Assembly (NCBI RefSeq): GCF_021729885.1
Contig: NZ_CP063401.1
Span: 3,960,501 to 4,024,500, forward strand
Length of the DNA: 64,000 nucleotides
From: Devosia sp. SL43
Lineage (GTDB): Bacteria > Pseudomonadota > Alphaproteobacteria > Rhizobiales > Devosiaceae
Reading direction: 5' to 3'
Shown: positions 16,675 to 25,985 of the stretch, in pieces
How positions within the stretch are numbered: position 1 is the stretch's first letter
Layout: every line of letters begins with the position of its first letter
Notes under the pieces: generated by a model
The model's database searches: none
Told to the model about the DNA's origin: nothing
Seen by the model: the letters and a program-made list of their open reading frames with translations, nothing else
Made by a program: the position numbers and the translations under genes

Positions 16675-18648
16675 ATGAGCATCGAACTCGGCCACTTCGC
16701 CCTCATCCTCGCCTTCGCCGTCGCCACGATCTCCGCGATCGGCGGCTACGTATTCTGGCGCTCCGGCCAGCGCATTGCCCTGGTCCTGAGCCAGGGCGCC
16801 GTGCTGCAATTCGTGCTGGTATCGGTGGCGTTCCTGGCGTTGATCCAGGCTTTCGTCACCTCCGATTTCAGCCTCAAGCTGGCGGTCGACAACTCGCATT
16901 CGCTCAAGCCGCTGATCTTCAAGATCTCCGGCGTCTGGGGCAATCACGAAGGCTCGATGGTCCTGTGGATCCTTATCCTCGTCGCTTTCGGCGCCATGGT
17001 CGCCGCATTTGGCCGGCGGCTGCCCAATGATCTGCTGGCGCTGGTGCTGGCGACGCAGAGCCTGCTGACGGCGGCCTTTGCCGGCTTCACGCTGTTCACC
17101 TCCAACCCGTTTGCGCGCGTGTTTCCGCCGCCCTTCGAGGGCAATGACCTCAATCCGGTGCTGCAGGATATCGGCCTCGCCATCCATCCGCCGTTGCTCT
17201 ACGCCGGCTATGTCGGCTTCTCGATCTGCTTCTCTTTCGCCATCGCCGCGCTGATCTCAGGCCGCATCGACCAGGCTTGGGCGCGCTGGGTACGCCCTTG
17301 GACCATGCTGAGCTGGACCTTCCTGACACTGGGCATCGCCATGGGGTCCTATTGGGCCTACTACGAGCTCGGTTGGGGCGGCTGGTGGTTCTGGGACCCG
17401 GTGGAGAATGCCAGCTTCATGCCTTGGCTCGCCGGCACAGCTTTGCTGCATTCGGCGCTGGTGATGGAAAAGCGCAACGCGCTCAAGATCTGGACGATCT
17501 TTTTGTCGATCATCACCTTCAGCCTGTCGCTGCTCGGCACATTCCTGGTCCGTTCCGGCATCCTGACGTCTGTCCATACCTTCGCGGCCGATCCGACGCG
17601 CGGGCTGGTCATCCTGACGCTGCTGGCACTGGTCATCGGCGGGGCTTTCTTCCTGTTCGCGTTGCGCGCCTCGAGCCTGCGCCATGGCGGCCTGTTCGCA
17701 CCGGTCAGCCGCGAAGGCGCGCTGATCCTCAACAACCTGTTCCTCGCCACGGCTGTCGGCGCGGTGCTGGTCGGTACCCTCTACCCGTTGGTGCTGGACG
17801 CCGTTGCGGGCACGACCATTTCGGTCGGCGCGCCCTTCTTCAATCTCACCTTCGGCGCGCTGATGGCGCCGCTGCTGCTGGTGCTGCCCTTCGGGCCGCT
17901 GCTGGCCTGGAAACGTGCCGATATCGTTGCGGCGGCACAGCGGCTGATCGGGGCGGCAGCTCTGGCGATCTTTGCCACCATTCTGATCTCCGCTCTTGGC
18001 GGCGTCACCATCTCGCTGGCACCGCTTGGCCTGCTGCTGGGGTTCTGGGTGTCATTCGGGGCGATGGCCGAACTGGTTGAGCGCAGCAAGATCGGTCGTA
18101 TCCCCCTGCGCGAAAGCTGGCGCCGACTTGTCGGCCTGCCGCGCACCGCCTGGTCGACAGCGATCGCGCATTTCGGCATCGGTGTCACCGTGTTGGGTAT
18201 CGTCGCGACATCCGCCTGGGAAACCGAGCTGGTCACAACGCTCAATCCCGGCGAAAGCGCAGAGCTCTCCGGCTACATAGTCGCCTTCGACAGTTTCGCG
18301 CAGAACCCCGGTCCGAACTACGTGTCCGACGAAGGCCGCTTCACCATCACCGCGCCGGGCGGCGCGACGCGCCAGACCATGGCGGACCGGCGCACCTATG
18401 TCGCGTCAGGCATGCCGACGACCGAAGCAGCCATCGAGACCTACGGCTTCTCCCAGCTCTACCTTCAACTGGGCGAACCGCTCGATGACACCCATGTCGT
18501 CCGCATTTGGCACAAGCCCTACATCACCCTGATCTGGTATGGCGCCATCCTGATGGCGCTGGCAGGCTTGCTGTCGCTCACCGACAGAAAGGCGCGCGTC
18601 GGTGTGCCAAGGCGGGCCACCAAGCCCGTAGCGGAGCCGGCCGAATGA
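16675..18648 (+). CDS. ccmF: Haem lyase subunit CcmF (CycK)
   Basis: A 657-residue polytopic inner-membrane protein of normal size. The haem-handling WWD motif is [18 protein letters not shown] near residue 235, and conserved histidines are present (e.g. [34 protein letters not shown]). It accepts haem from CcmE and, with CcmH and CcmI, attaches it to CXXCH apocytochromes. The ATG at 16675 ([12 protein letters not shown]) is the family start. The stop overlaps the ccmH start by four bases. Confidence 0.93.
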   Translation: MSIELGHFALILAFAVATISAIGGYVFWRSGQRIALVLSQGAVLQFVLVSVAFLALIQAFVTSDFSLKLAVDNSHSLKPLIFKISGVWGNHEGSMVLWILILVAFGAMVAAFGRRLPNDLLALVLATQSLLTAAFAGFTLFTSNPFARVFPPPFEGNDLNPVLQDIGLAIHPPLLYAGYVGFSICFSFAIAALISGRIDQAWARWVRPWTMLSWTFLTLGIAMGSYWAYYELGWGGWWFWDPVENASFMPWLAGTALLHSALVMEKRNALKIWTIFLSIITFSLSLLGTFLVRSGILTSVHTFAADPTRGLVILTLLALVIGGAFFLFALRASSLRHGGLFAPVSREGALILNNLFLATAVGAVLVGTLYPLVLDAVAGTTISVGAPFFNLTFGALMAPLLLVLPFGPLLAWKRADIVAAAQRLIGAAALAIFATILISALGGVTISLAPLGLLLGFWVSFGAMAELVERSKIGRIPLRESWRRLVGLPRTAWSTAIAHFGIGVTVLGIVATSAWETELVTTLNPGESAELSGYIVAFDSFAQNPGPNYVSDEGRFTITAPGGATRQTMADRRTYVASGMPTTEAAIETYGFSQLYLQLGEPLDDTHVVRIWHKPYITLIWYGAILMALAGLLSLTDRKARVGVPRRATKPVAEPAE

Positions 18649-19085
18649 ACTGGCTGCGCGCGCTGGCGCTTCTGCTCATGCTGTGTGGTCCGGCACTGGC
18701 GGTCAGCCCTGACGAAGTCCTGCCCGATCCGGTGCTGGAGCAGCGCGCCCGCGACATCTCCGCTGAGCTCCGCTGCCTCGTCTGCCAGAACCAGTCGATC
18801 GACGACAGCGATGCAGACCTGGCCAAGGATCTCCGTGTGCTGGTGCGGGAGCGGCTTATGGCGGGCGACAGCGACGAGGCCGTGCGCCAGTATGTCGTTG
18901 ATCGTTACGGCGAGTATGTCCTGCTCAATCCGCGCGTCGGAGCCCATACGATTCTGCTCTGGGTTGCCGCGCCGGTCCTGCTGCTTGGCGGACTGCTGAC
19001 GCTGGCCGTGGTATCGCGTCGCCGGCGTCTCGTTGATGGCGGGCTCAGCGCCGAAGAGCAGGCGACATTGGACGAACTCAAGTAG
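18645..19085 (+). CDS. ccmH: Apocytochrome thiol-reductase CcmH (CycL)
   Basis: A 146-residue protein with a signal peptide ([17 protein letters not shown]), the redox motif [20 protein letters not shown] and a C-terminal membrane anchor ([20 protein letters not shown]). The CXXC pair reduces the apocytochrome haem-binding cysteines before ligation. It is the last gene of the ccmIEFH operon. The short, one-anchor form is typical of alphaproteobacteria, where the CcmI part is a separate gene as here. Confidence 0.92.
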   Translation: MNWLRALALLLMLCGPALAVSPDEVLPDPVLEQRARDISAELRCLVCQNQSIDDSDADLAKDLRVLVRERLMAGDSDEAVRQYVVDRYGEYVLLNPRVGAHTILLWVAAPVLLLGGLLTLAVVSRRRRLVDGGLSAEEQATLDELK

Positions 19086-19218
19086 CGTTCGCCACAATCG
19101 CCGCCGCAATCCCGCCTCCAACATTGCCAAAGCTTAATGTTGGCGCAACTTCTCCGAAAGGCGCGGCATTCCATATCTATGCCCACAAGCTGTTGAGGGC
19201 TTGCCGAAGGAGAATAAC

Positions 19219-20757
19219 TTGAAGATGCGCTCGTCCATTCTGAAGCGTACCAGCCGCTGGCTCGGGGCATCGGCCCTGGCACTACTGGTCGGTATCGGCG
19301 GTGTCTCAACCGCTTTCGTCATGACCGGCCAGGCCGCTACGGCCCAGATCCAGCCCGCCGCCCAGATCGTGGTTCCCCCCACCGCCCAGCCGCATGCCGG
19401 CTTTGCCGACCTCGTCGAGGCCGTGAAGCCTGCCGTGGTCTCGATCCTGGTCGAAGCCGTCGAAAGCCCGCGCAACATGCAGCGCGGCGGCCAGGAGTTC
19501 AATTTCAACTTCCCCGATCTGCCTGACGGCCATCCCTTCCAGGACTTTTTCGACCAGTTCGGCGGGCCTGGTGGCCCCGGCGGCCAGGGTGGTCAGGAAC
19601 AGCGCCCTCGTGAGTTCATGGCGGCCGGTTCCGGCTTCGTGATCTCGGCTGACGGCTATGTCGTGACCAACAACCACGTCGTCGAAGACGCCACCAAGGT
19701 GACCGTCGTGTTCGACGATGGCACCGAGAAGGTGGCTGAGATCGTCGGTACCGACGAGCGGACTGATCTCGCCGTGCTCAAGATCGAAGGCACCGACCTG
19801 CCTTTCGTCAACTTCGAGACCGAAGCCAGCCGCGTTGGCGACTGGGTCGTCGCCGTGGGCAACCCCTTCGGCCTTGGCGGCACCGTGACTGTGGGCGTTA
19901 TCTCCGGCCAGGGTCGCAATATTGGCGGCTCCAACTACGGCGATTTCCTGCAGATCGACGCTGCCGTGAATACCGGCAATTCGGGCGGCCCGGCCTTCAA
20001 CACCAAGGGTGAAGTGGTCGGCGTCAATACCGCCATCTATTCGCCCAACGGTGGCAATGTCGGCATCGCCTTCGCCATCCCGGCCGCGACCGTCAAGGGT
20101 ATCGTCCAGCAACTGATCGACGACGGCAGCGTCACCCGCGGCTATCTCGGCGTGTCCATCCAGGACGTGACCCGCGATATCGCCGATGGTGTCGGCCTGG
20201 CCAATGCCAAGGGCGCCATCGTTCGCGAGCCAGCTTCTGACGGCCCGGCCGGTGCCGCCGGCGTCAAGTCGGGCGACATCATCACCGCCGTCGATGGCGA
20301 TCCAATCGACGACGCACTCGATCTCAGCCGCACCATTGCCGGCAAGGCGCCCGACTCCACCGTCGAGCTGACCATCTGGCGCGATGGGGCCGAGACCAAG
20401 CTCTCGGTCAAGCTGCAGACCCTCAATGAGGAAGCTGTCGCCCAGGCCGAGCCGACCCCGCCAACGCCGCCGGCTGAACTGCCGACCGAGACCAGCGTCG
20501 GTCTGACCCTCGTGCCGAACGCTGACGGTTCGGGCGGTCTGCTGATCCAGAACGTCGATCCGGACTCGGCGGCTGCCGAAAAGGGGCTTGCCGTTGGTGA
20601 CACCGTTCTCGAAGTCAACAACACGCCGGTCAACAGCCTGCAGGACTTCGAAGCCGCGATCGACGCTGTTAAGGCCAAGGGGCTGAACACTGCCCTGGTC
20701 AAGGCCAGCCGCGATGGCGAAGCCCGCTTTGTCGGCCTGCCGCTGGCGACCGACTAA
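19219..20757 (+). CDS. degP: Periplasmic serine protease/chaperone of the DegP/HtrA family
   Basis: A 512-residue Do-like protease with an N-terminal export signal. The catalytic triad is His153 (VTNNHVVED), Asp183 (DERTDLAVLK) and Ser255 (GNSGGPAFN). Two PDZ domains follow, at about 290-380 and 410-510. A Gly-rich loop (FGGPGGPGGQGG) lies before the catalytic domain in the LA-loop region. It degrades misfolded envelope proteins. The start is probably TTG at 19219, six bases after AAGGAG; ATG at 19225 is the alternative. It precedes a two-component pair likely to report envelope stress, an arrangement I know from other rhizobia. Confidence 0.9.
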   Translation: MKMRSSILKRTSRWLGASALALLVGIGGVSTAFVMTGQAATAQIQPAAQIVVPPTAQPHAGFADLVEAVKPAVVSILVEAVESPRNMQRGGQEFNFNFPDLPDGHPFQDFFDQFGGPGGPGGQGGQEQRPREFMAAGSGFVISADGYVVTNNHVVEDATKVTVVFDDGTEKVAEIVGTDERTDLAVLKIEGTDLPFVNFETEASRVGDWVVAVGNPFGLGGTVTVGVISGQGRNIGGSNYGDFLQIDAAVNTGNSGGPAFNTKGEVVGVNTAIYSPNGGNVGIAFAIPAATVKGIVQQLIDDGSVTRGYLGVSIQDVTRDIADGVGLANAKGAIVREPASDGPAGAAGVKSGDIITAVDGDPIDDALDLSRTIAGKAPDSTVELTIWRDGAETKLSVKLQTLNEEAVAQAEPTPPTPPAELPTETSVGLTLVPNADGSGGLLIQNVDPDSAAAEKGLAVGDTVLEVNNTPVNSLQDFEAAIDAVKAKGLNTALVKASRDGEARFVGLPLATD

Positions 20758-20765
20758 CCAAATAT

Positions 20766-20788
20766 GCCCCGGAGCGCTGCTCCGGGGC
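20766..20788 (+). terminator. Hairpin after degP
   Basis: GCCCCGGAGC, a three-base loop and GCTCCGGGGC make a perfect 10-bp stem nine bases after the degP stop. The following ACCTTTCC is a poor U-tract, so it may attenuate rather than end transcription into the response-regulator gene 30 bases further on. Confidence 0.55.
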
Positions 20789-20818
20789 ACCTTTCCACAC
20801 GCTGCCTTGGGGGCTCCC

Positions 20819-21490
20819 GTGAAGATTTTGCTGATCGAAGATGATCGGGAGGCCGCAAGCTATCTCATCCAGGCCTTGGATGAAGCCGGTCACATCACCC
20901 ACCACGCCGCCGATGGCGAAACGGGATATGCCATGGCCTCGGGCATGGATTACGATGTGCTCATCGTCGATCGCATGCTGCCGCGCCGCGATGGCCTCTC
21001 CATCGTCGAGTCGCTGCGCGCCGAAGATGACAAGACCCCCGTCCTTATCCTGTCCGCCCTTGGCGAAGTCGACGACCGTGTGACCGGTCTGCGCGCCGGT
21101 GGCGACGATTACCTCACCAAGCCCTACGCCTTTACCGAACTGCTCGCCCGTGTCGAAGTCCTCGCGCGCCGCTCCAGCCCGTCCGAGGCTGCCACCAGCT
21201 ACGCCGTTGCCGGCCTGTCGCTTGATCGCCTCAGTCGCAAGGTCGAGCGTGAAGGCGAGACCATCCTGCTGCAGCCGCGCGAATTCCGCTTGCTGGAATA
21301 CCTGATGAAAAATGCAGGCAAAGTGGTGACCCGCACCATGCTGCTCGAAAACGTCTGGGACTATCATTTTGACCCGCAGACCAATGTCATCGACGTCCAC
21401 ATGTCCCGCTTGCGCAGCAAGATCGACAAGGGTCATGCTAGCCCCCTGCTGCACACCGTGCGCGGCGCCGGCTACATGATCCGCGAGTAG
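20819..21490 (+). CDS. OmpR-family response regulator
   Basis: A 223-residue regulator: receiver with acidic IEDDREA, phospho-acceptor Asp51 in VLIVDRMLPRRDG and the switch Lys in DDYLTKPYAF; C-terminal winged helix with LQPREFRLLEYLMKNAGKVV and HTVRGAGYMIRE. The start is GTG at 20819; an upstream GTG-type start would overlap degP. The kinase gene begins three bases after its stop with TTG. Rhizobia have the same degP-regulator-kinase-glnE order, so a role in envelope homeostasis is inferred. Confidence 0.85.
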   Translation: MKILLIEDDREAASYLIQALDEAGHITHHAADGETGYAMASGMDYDVLIVDRMLPRRDGLSIVESLRAEDDKTPVLILSALGEVDDRVTGLRAGGDDYLTKPYAFTELLARVEVLARRSSPSEAATSYAVAGLSLDRLSRKVEREGETILLQPREFRLLEYLMKNAGKVVTRTMLLENVWDYHFDPQTNVIDVHMSRLRSKIDKGHASPLLHTVRGAGYMIRE

Positions 21491-21493
21491 GCC

Positions 21494-22921
21494 TTGCATC
21501 GTCTCATCCAACTGTGGCGCACCTCGACGGTCAGGCTGACGGCAACGTTCATCCTGATCTTCGTGCTGTTCTCGATTTTGCTGCTCGGCTTCATCGGTTG
21601 GCAGTCGAGCGTCCAAATCCAGCGCCAGCAAGCCAATGACATCGACAACGAAGTGCGGGTGCTGCAACGCATCGACGCCAACCAGGGCATTCGTGCCGTT
21701 GCTTTCGCGGTGGAGCGGATTTCCCGCGCGCCGGGGCCGGGCGTATATTATCTCGGCGACGCCTCCGGGCAATACCTCCTCGGCAACGTGGCGGATGTGC
21801 CGGCCAATGTGCTGATCGAGCCCGGCACCTATAGTTTCGACTATGAACGCGCCAATGCGCTCGCCGAAGCCCCGCCGGACCCCGATGGTCTGGGCCCGGC
21901 GCCGCGGCAGGCAAAGTCAGGCTATGCCGTGGTCCGGTCAGTGGTGCTGAGCAACGGCATGCGCCTGGTTGTCGGCCGCGATGTCGTCGAACGGCGCGGC
22001 TTCTCCGCCATTATCGTGCAAAGCTTCCTGTTCGGCGTGCTGGGCATCATCGTGTTCTCGGTGCTCGCCGGCGGGATCACGGCGCGACGGGTGCTCAAGC
22101 GCATCGACACCATCCGCGACACCTCGACCAAGATCATGTCGGGTAACCTCAGCGAGCGCGTTCCTCTGACCAAGCGCAATGACGAGTTCGATGGCCTTGC
22201 CACCAACCTCAACGCCATGCTCGACCGTATCGAGCAGCTGCTGCAAGGCCTCAAGGAGGTTACCGACAATGTCGCGCATGACCTCAAGACGCCGCTGACC
22301 CGGCTGCGCAACCAGGCCGAGACCGCCCTGCGCGAGGGGGCCAGCGATGCCAGCCGACAACAGGCGCTGGAAACTACGATCGCCGAGAGCGACCGCCTGA
22401 TCCAGACCTTCAACGCCCTGCTGATGATCGCGCGGGCCGAGGCAGGCACCCCCTCGGGGGCGCTCAGCGATATCGACGTCAGCGCCATCGTCGCCGACAT
22501 GGCCGAGCTCTATAGCCCGGTTGCCGAAGACGAGAATATTGTCGTCGAAAGCGCCATCGAAGAGGGCGTTCACCTCCACGCCAACCGCGAGCTGATCGGC
22601 CAGGCCATGGTCAACCTACTGGAAAACGCGGTGAAATACGCCAAACCCGCTGGCGAAGGGCAGGGCCGGATCACCGTCGGCCTGCGCCGGGCCGGTGGCC
22701 GCGTGCTGATCGAGGTGGCCGATAACGGCCCCGGCATTCCCGAGGAAGACCGCAAACGCGTGGTTGAGCGCTTCGTCCGCCTGGAAAAGAGCCGGTCCGA
22801 GCCGGGATCAGGTCTGGGCCTGTCGCTGGTGGATGCCGTGACCCGGCTCCATGGCGGCACGTTCCGGATTGAGGACAATGCGCCGGGGGTAAGGGCAGTG
22901 GTGGATTTGCCGGGGGCTTAG
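21494..22921 (+). CDS. HAMP-containing sensor histidine kinase
   Basis: A 475-residue kinase. Membrane helices are at about 14-36 and 172-197; the periplasmic part is about 135 residues. HAMP follows (RRVLKRIDTIRDTSTKIMSG), then the H-box NVAHDLKTPLTRLRNQ with His262, N-box NLLENAVKYA, DNGPGI and GSGLGLSLVDAV. The start is TTG at 21494, three bases after the regulator stop, so translation is coupled. It pairs with the upstream regulator. A palindromic element follows immediately after its stop. Confidence 0.85.
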   Translation: MHRLIQLWRTSTVRLTATFILIFVLFSILLLGFIGWQSSVQIQRQQANDIDNEVRVLQRIDANQGIRAVAFAVERISRAPGPGVYYLGDASGQYLLGNVADVPANVLIEPGTYSFDYERANALAEAPPDPDGLGPAPRQAKSGYAVVRSVVLSNGMRLVVGRDVVERRGFSAIIVQSFLFGVLGIIVFSVLAGGITARRVLKRIDTIRDTSTKIMSGNLSERVPLTKRNDEFDGLATNLNAMLDRIEQLLQGLKEVTDNVAHDLKTPLTRLRNQAETALREGASDASRQQALETTIAESDRLIQTFNALLMIARAEAGTPSGALSDIDVSAIVADMAELYSPVAEDENIVVESAIEEGVHLHANRELIGQAMVNLLENAVKYAKPAGEGQGRITVGLRRAGGRVLIEVADNGPGIPEEDRKRVVERFVRLEKSRSEPGSGLGLSLVDAVTRLHGGTFRIEDNAPGVRAVVDLPGA

Positions 22922-23056
22922 GTGCCACGCCCTCGTGGTTCTGTTCTCGCGAAGCGCTCGCACCTCACCCTGAGGGCTACTGTTAGCGCAATGTACCAAC
23001 AGCCCTCATGGTGAGGTTCGCTTCTTCAGCGCCTCGAACCACGAGGGCGTGGCACC
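22921..23056. repeat. Palindromic intergenic element (family C), 21-bp outer arms
   Basis: Perfect 21-base inverted arms at 22921-22941 and 23036-23056 surround inner arms (CCTCACCCTGAGGGCT against AGCCCTCATGGTGAGG). The element begins at the last base of the kinase stop codon and fills most of the space before glnE. The outer arm sequence (GGTGCCACGCCCTCGTGGTT) is unrelated to families A and B. It could end transcription of the two-component operon. Confidence 0.7.
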
Positions 23057-23095
23057 AGCCTTGCTCCTTCGCCATCCCCAAGCTATCCCTCGCCC

Positions 23096-25978
23096 ATGGT
23101 CATCAAGCTCGCACCGCTGCCGCCGATCGAAACGCCGCGCTTTTCCGCCTGGCTGGATGACTTGCCGGCCGATCACCGCGTCACGATCGAGGCCAGCGCC
23201 CCCACGCTCGGCCCGCTGCTCGAAGCCGCGCCATACCTGCTCGATCTGGCACGCGCCAATGCCGAGTGGCTCGCCACCACGCTGACCGACACCGCAGACG
23301 GTGCCTTCATCGATATTGTCGACATCGTCGATACCCTCGGTCGAACGGCCGGTGACGAGGATGCGCTGGCGCCCGTCCTGCGCATTGCCAAAGGCCGCAC
23401 CGCCCTGCTGGCTGCACTGGCCGAGGCTGGCCGCGTCTGGACCACGGCCCAATCCACAGCTGCCCTGTCCGACCTGGCCGATGCCGCGCTCAATGCCGCC
23501 CTCAACCTGCTGATGCGTCAGGCGGCCGAACGTGGCCTTCTTGCCATCCCAGCCAGCGAGGCGACCGCCGCCAATTCCGGCCTCGCCATCTTCGCCCTCG
23601 GCAAGCATGGCGGGCAGGAGCTCAATTACTCCTCCGACATCGACATCGTCGCCTTCTACGACCTCGACAAAGGCGTGCTGGCCGATCCGTCGGAAGCCAC
23701 AAAGATCTATTCGCGCATGGTGCAGAAGTTGGTCGGCCTGATGGAGGATCGTCGCCAGCACGGCTATGTCTTCCGCACCGACCTGCGCCTGCGCCCCGAT
23801 CCGGGCGCGACCCCCGTTGCCATCTCCTTCGAGGCGGCGCTTGCTTACTACGAAAGCCGCGGCCAGAACTGGGAGCGCGCCGCCTGGATCAAGGCGCGGC
23901 CCTGTGCCGGCGACAAACAGGTCGGCGAGGCTTTCCTCAAGGAACTGGCGCCCTACATCTGGCGCAAGCATCTCGATTTCGCGACCATCGCCGATATCCA
24001 GGCGATGAAACGGCAGATCAACATCGCCAAGAATGTCGGCGACATCCGCGTCGAGGGCCACAACGTCAAGCTCGGCCGTGGCGGCATCCGCGAGATCGAG
24101 TTCTTCACCCAGACCCAGCAGCTGATCGCCGGTGGTCGCGACAAGGCCCTGCGCGTCAAGCCGACTGCCCATGCTTTGGCGGCCCTGGCTGATGCCAACT
24201 GGATAACCCCCAGGGCAGCGACGGAGCTGACCCAGACCTACTGGTATCTCCGCGCCGTCGAGAACCGTCTGCAGATGCTGCGCGACGAACAGACCCACAT
24301 CATGCCGGGCACACCGGAAGAGGTTGCCGTCATCGGACGCTTGATGGGGGAAGACGACCTGCGCGCCTTCGAGGCCAGCTACCGCGCCGCGCTCGAACTG
24401 GTCGTGGGCTATTATTCCGAACTGTTCACCGAGGGCGAGACGCTCGGTGCCGATGGCGGCAACCTCGTCTTCACCGGCAATGACGACGATCCCGGTACGC
24501 TCGAAACGCTCGGCGCGATGGGATTTGCCGACGCCTCCAAGGCCATCGAGACCGTGCGCAAGTGGCACTATGGCAGCTACCCGGCCACCCGCGCTTCGGC
24601 TGCCCGCGCCCATCTGACCGAATTGCTGCCAGCGCTGCTGACCACGCTCGGCAATGCCGGCAATGCCGACGTGGCTCTGGCCAAGTTCGACGATTTCCTG
24701 CAGCGCCTGCCCACCGGCGTGCAGCTCTTTTCCCTACTGCGGGCGCATCCCAATCTGCGCACGCTGCTGGTGCAACTCATGGCCTCGGCACCGCGCATGT
24801 CTGAGGCGGTGATCCACCGGGCCCATGTCATGGATGGCCTGATCGACCCGGCCTTCGCCAATGACATCACGCATCGCGACGTGCTGATCGCCAAGGTCGA
24901 TGCCTTCCTTGCCGAGGCGCGGTCCTATGAGGAGATCATCGACCGGGCCCGCATCATCGGGCAGGAGCAGAAATTCCTCATCGCTGCGGGACTCTTGTCC
25001 GGCACCGTCAGCGCCACCGGGGCAGGGGAGCAGTTCACCGCCCTGGCCGAGACGCTCGTCAATCGCCTCTTCGGCAGCGTGCGGGCCGAGTTCGAGCGCC
25101 GCCATGGCGTCATCGCGGGCGGCAAAGTCGCGCTGCTCGCATTCGGCAAGATGGCCAGCCGTGAGATGACGGTAACCTCCGACCTCGACTTCATCCTGCT
25201 CTACGACGCGCCCGAAGCCGATTCCGACGGCGGCAAGCCGCTGAGCACCAGCCATTACTTCGCCCGTCTCACCCAACGCCTTGTGGCGGCCGTGACCTCG
25301 CCGACAGCGGAGGGCGTGCTCTACGAGGCGGACATGCGGCTACGGCCTTCAGGCAATGCCGGGCCACTGGCCACCAGCCTCGGCGGCTTCCGCGCCTATC
25401 ACCGCGACAATGCCTGGACTTGGGAACATCTCGCACTCAGTCGCGCCCGTGTCATCGCTGCCGATGACGCCATGGGATTCGATGTCGACGCGGAAATTGC
25501 CGAGGTGATGTCGCGCCCGCGCGACCACGGCAAGACTGTCGCGGATGTCGTGTCGATGCGCGCGCTGATGGCCAAGGAACGGCCTGCGCGCCACACCTTC
25601 GATCTCAAGCTGGCCGAAGGCGGGCTGGTCGATCTCGAATTCATCGCCCAGTCGGCGCAGCTTGTGGCGGGCGCAAGCATCGGCCTGCCACAAGCCCTGA
25701 CCGCGCGCGTGCTGGCGCGGCTTGGCGAAACCGGTCTCGTCCCCGAGGGCGCGCGCCTGGCCGAAATCCACGAAACCTATTCCACTGTCTTGCAGGTGAT
25801 GAGTTCGGCGCTGGTCAGCCCGTTCAAGGACGAAGCCTGGTCGGACGCCTTCAAGGAATTGCTGGCCGGGCTGACGCACTACCCCGATTTCGGGCGGCTG
25901 GAGCTGGATATTGCGGCGATGAAGGGCGAAGTCAGCGCGGCATCAGCAAAGTGGTACGAGAAGGCGCGGGCGCTTTAG
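23096..25978 (+). CDS. glnE: Glutamine synthetase adenylyltransferase / deadenylylase
   Basis: A 960-residue bifunctional enzyme of normal length. Two nucleotidyltransferase domains are visible. The N-terminal one has GKHGGQELNYSSDIDIVAFY near residue 170, and the C-terminal one has GKMASREMTVTSDLDFILLY near residue 683. The linker and the C-terminal helical domains are complete. It adds AMP to and removes it from glutamine synthetase in response to PII and glutamine, controlling nitrogen assimilation. The ATG at 23096 follows the palindromic element. No dedicated promoter is recognised. Confidence 0.95.
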   Translation: MVIKLAPLPPIETPRFSAWLDDLPADHRVTIEASAPTLGPLLEAAPYLLDLARANAEWLATTLTDTADGAFIDIVDIVDTLGRTAGDEDALAPVLRIAKGRTALLAALAEAGRVWTTAQSTAALSDLADAALNAALNLLMRQAAERGLLAIPASEATAANSGLAIFALGKHGGQELNYSSDIDIVAFYDLDKGVLADPSEATKIYSRMVQKLVGLMEDRRQHGYVFRTDLRLRPDPGATPVAISFEAALAYYESRGQNWERAAWIKARPCAGDKQVGEAFLKELAPYIWRKHLDFATIADIQAMKRQINIAKNVGDIRVEGHNVKLGRGGIREIEFFTQTQQLIAGGRDKALRVKPTAHALAALADANWITPRAATELTQTYWYLRAVENRLQMLRDEQTHIMPGTPEEVAVIGRLMGEDDLRAFEASYRAALELVVGYYSELFTEGETLGADGGNLVFTGNDDDPGTLETLGAMGFADASKAIETVRKWHYGSYPATRASAARAHLTELLPALLTTLGNAGNADVALAKFDDFLQRLPTGVQLFSLLRAHPNLRTLLVQLMASAPRMSEAVIHRAHVMDGLIDPAFANDITHRDVLIAKVDAFLAEARSYEEIIDRARIIGQEQKFLIAAGLLSGTVSATGAGEQFTALAETLVNRLFGSVRAEFERRHGVIAGGKVALLAFGKMASREMTVTSDLDFILLYDAPEADSDGGKPLSTSHYFARLTQRLVAAVTSPTAEGVLYEADMRLRPSGNAGPLATSLGGFRAYHRDNAWTWEHLALSRARVIAADDAMGFDVDAEIAEVMSRPRDHGKTVADVVSMRALMAKERPARHTFDLKLAEGGLVDLEFIAQSAQLVAGASIGLPQALTARVLARLGETGLVPEGARLAEIHETYSTVLQVMSSALVSPFKDEAWSDAFKELLAGLTHYPDFGRLELDIAAMKGEVSAASAKWYEKARAL

Positions 25979-25985
25979 CGGACGC

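Noticed and set aside
19119..19142. Inverted repeat CAACATT / AATGTTG between ccmH and degP as a terminator
   Set aside because: Only a 7-bp AT-rich stem with a ten-base loop and no U-tract; too weak to call.
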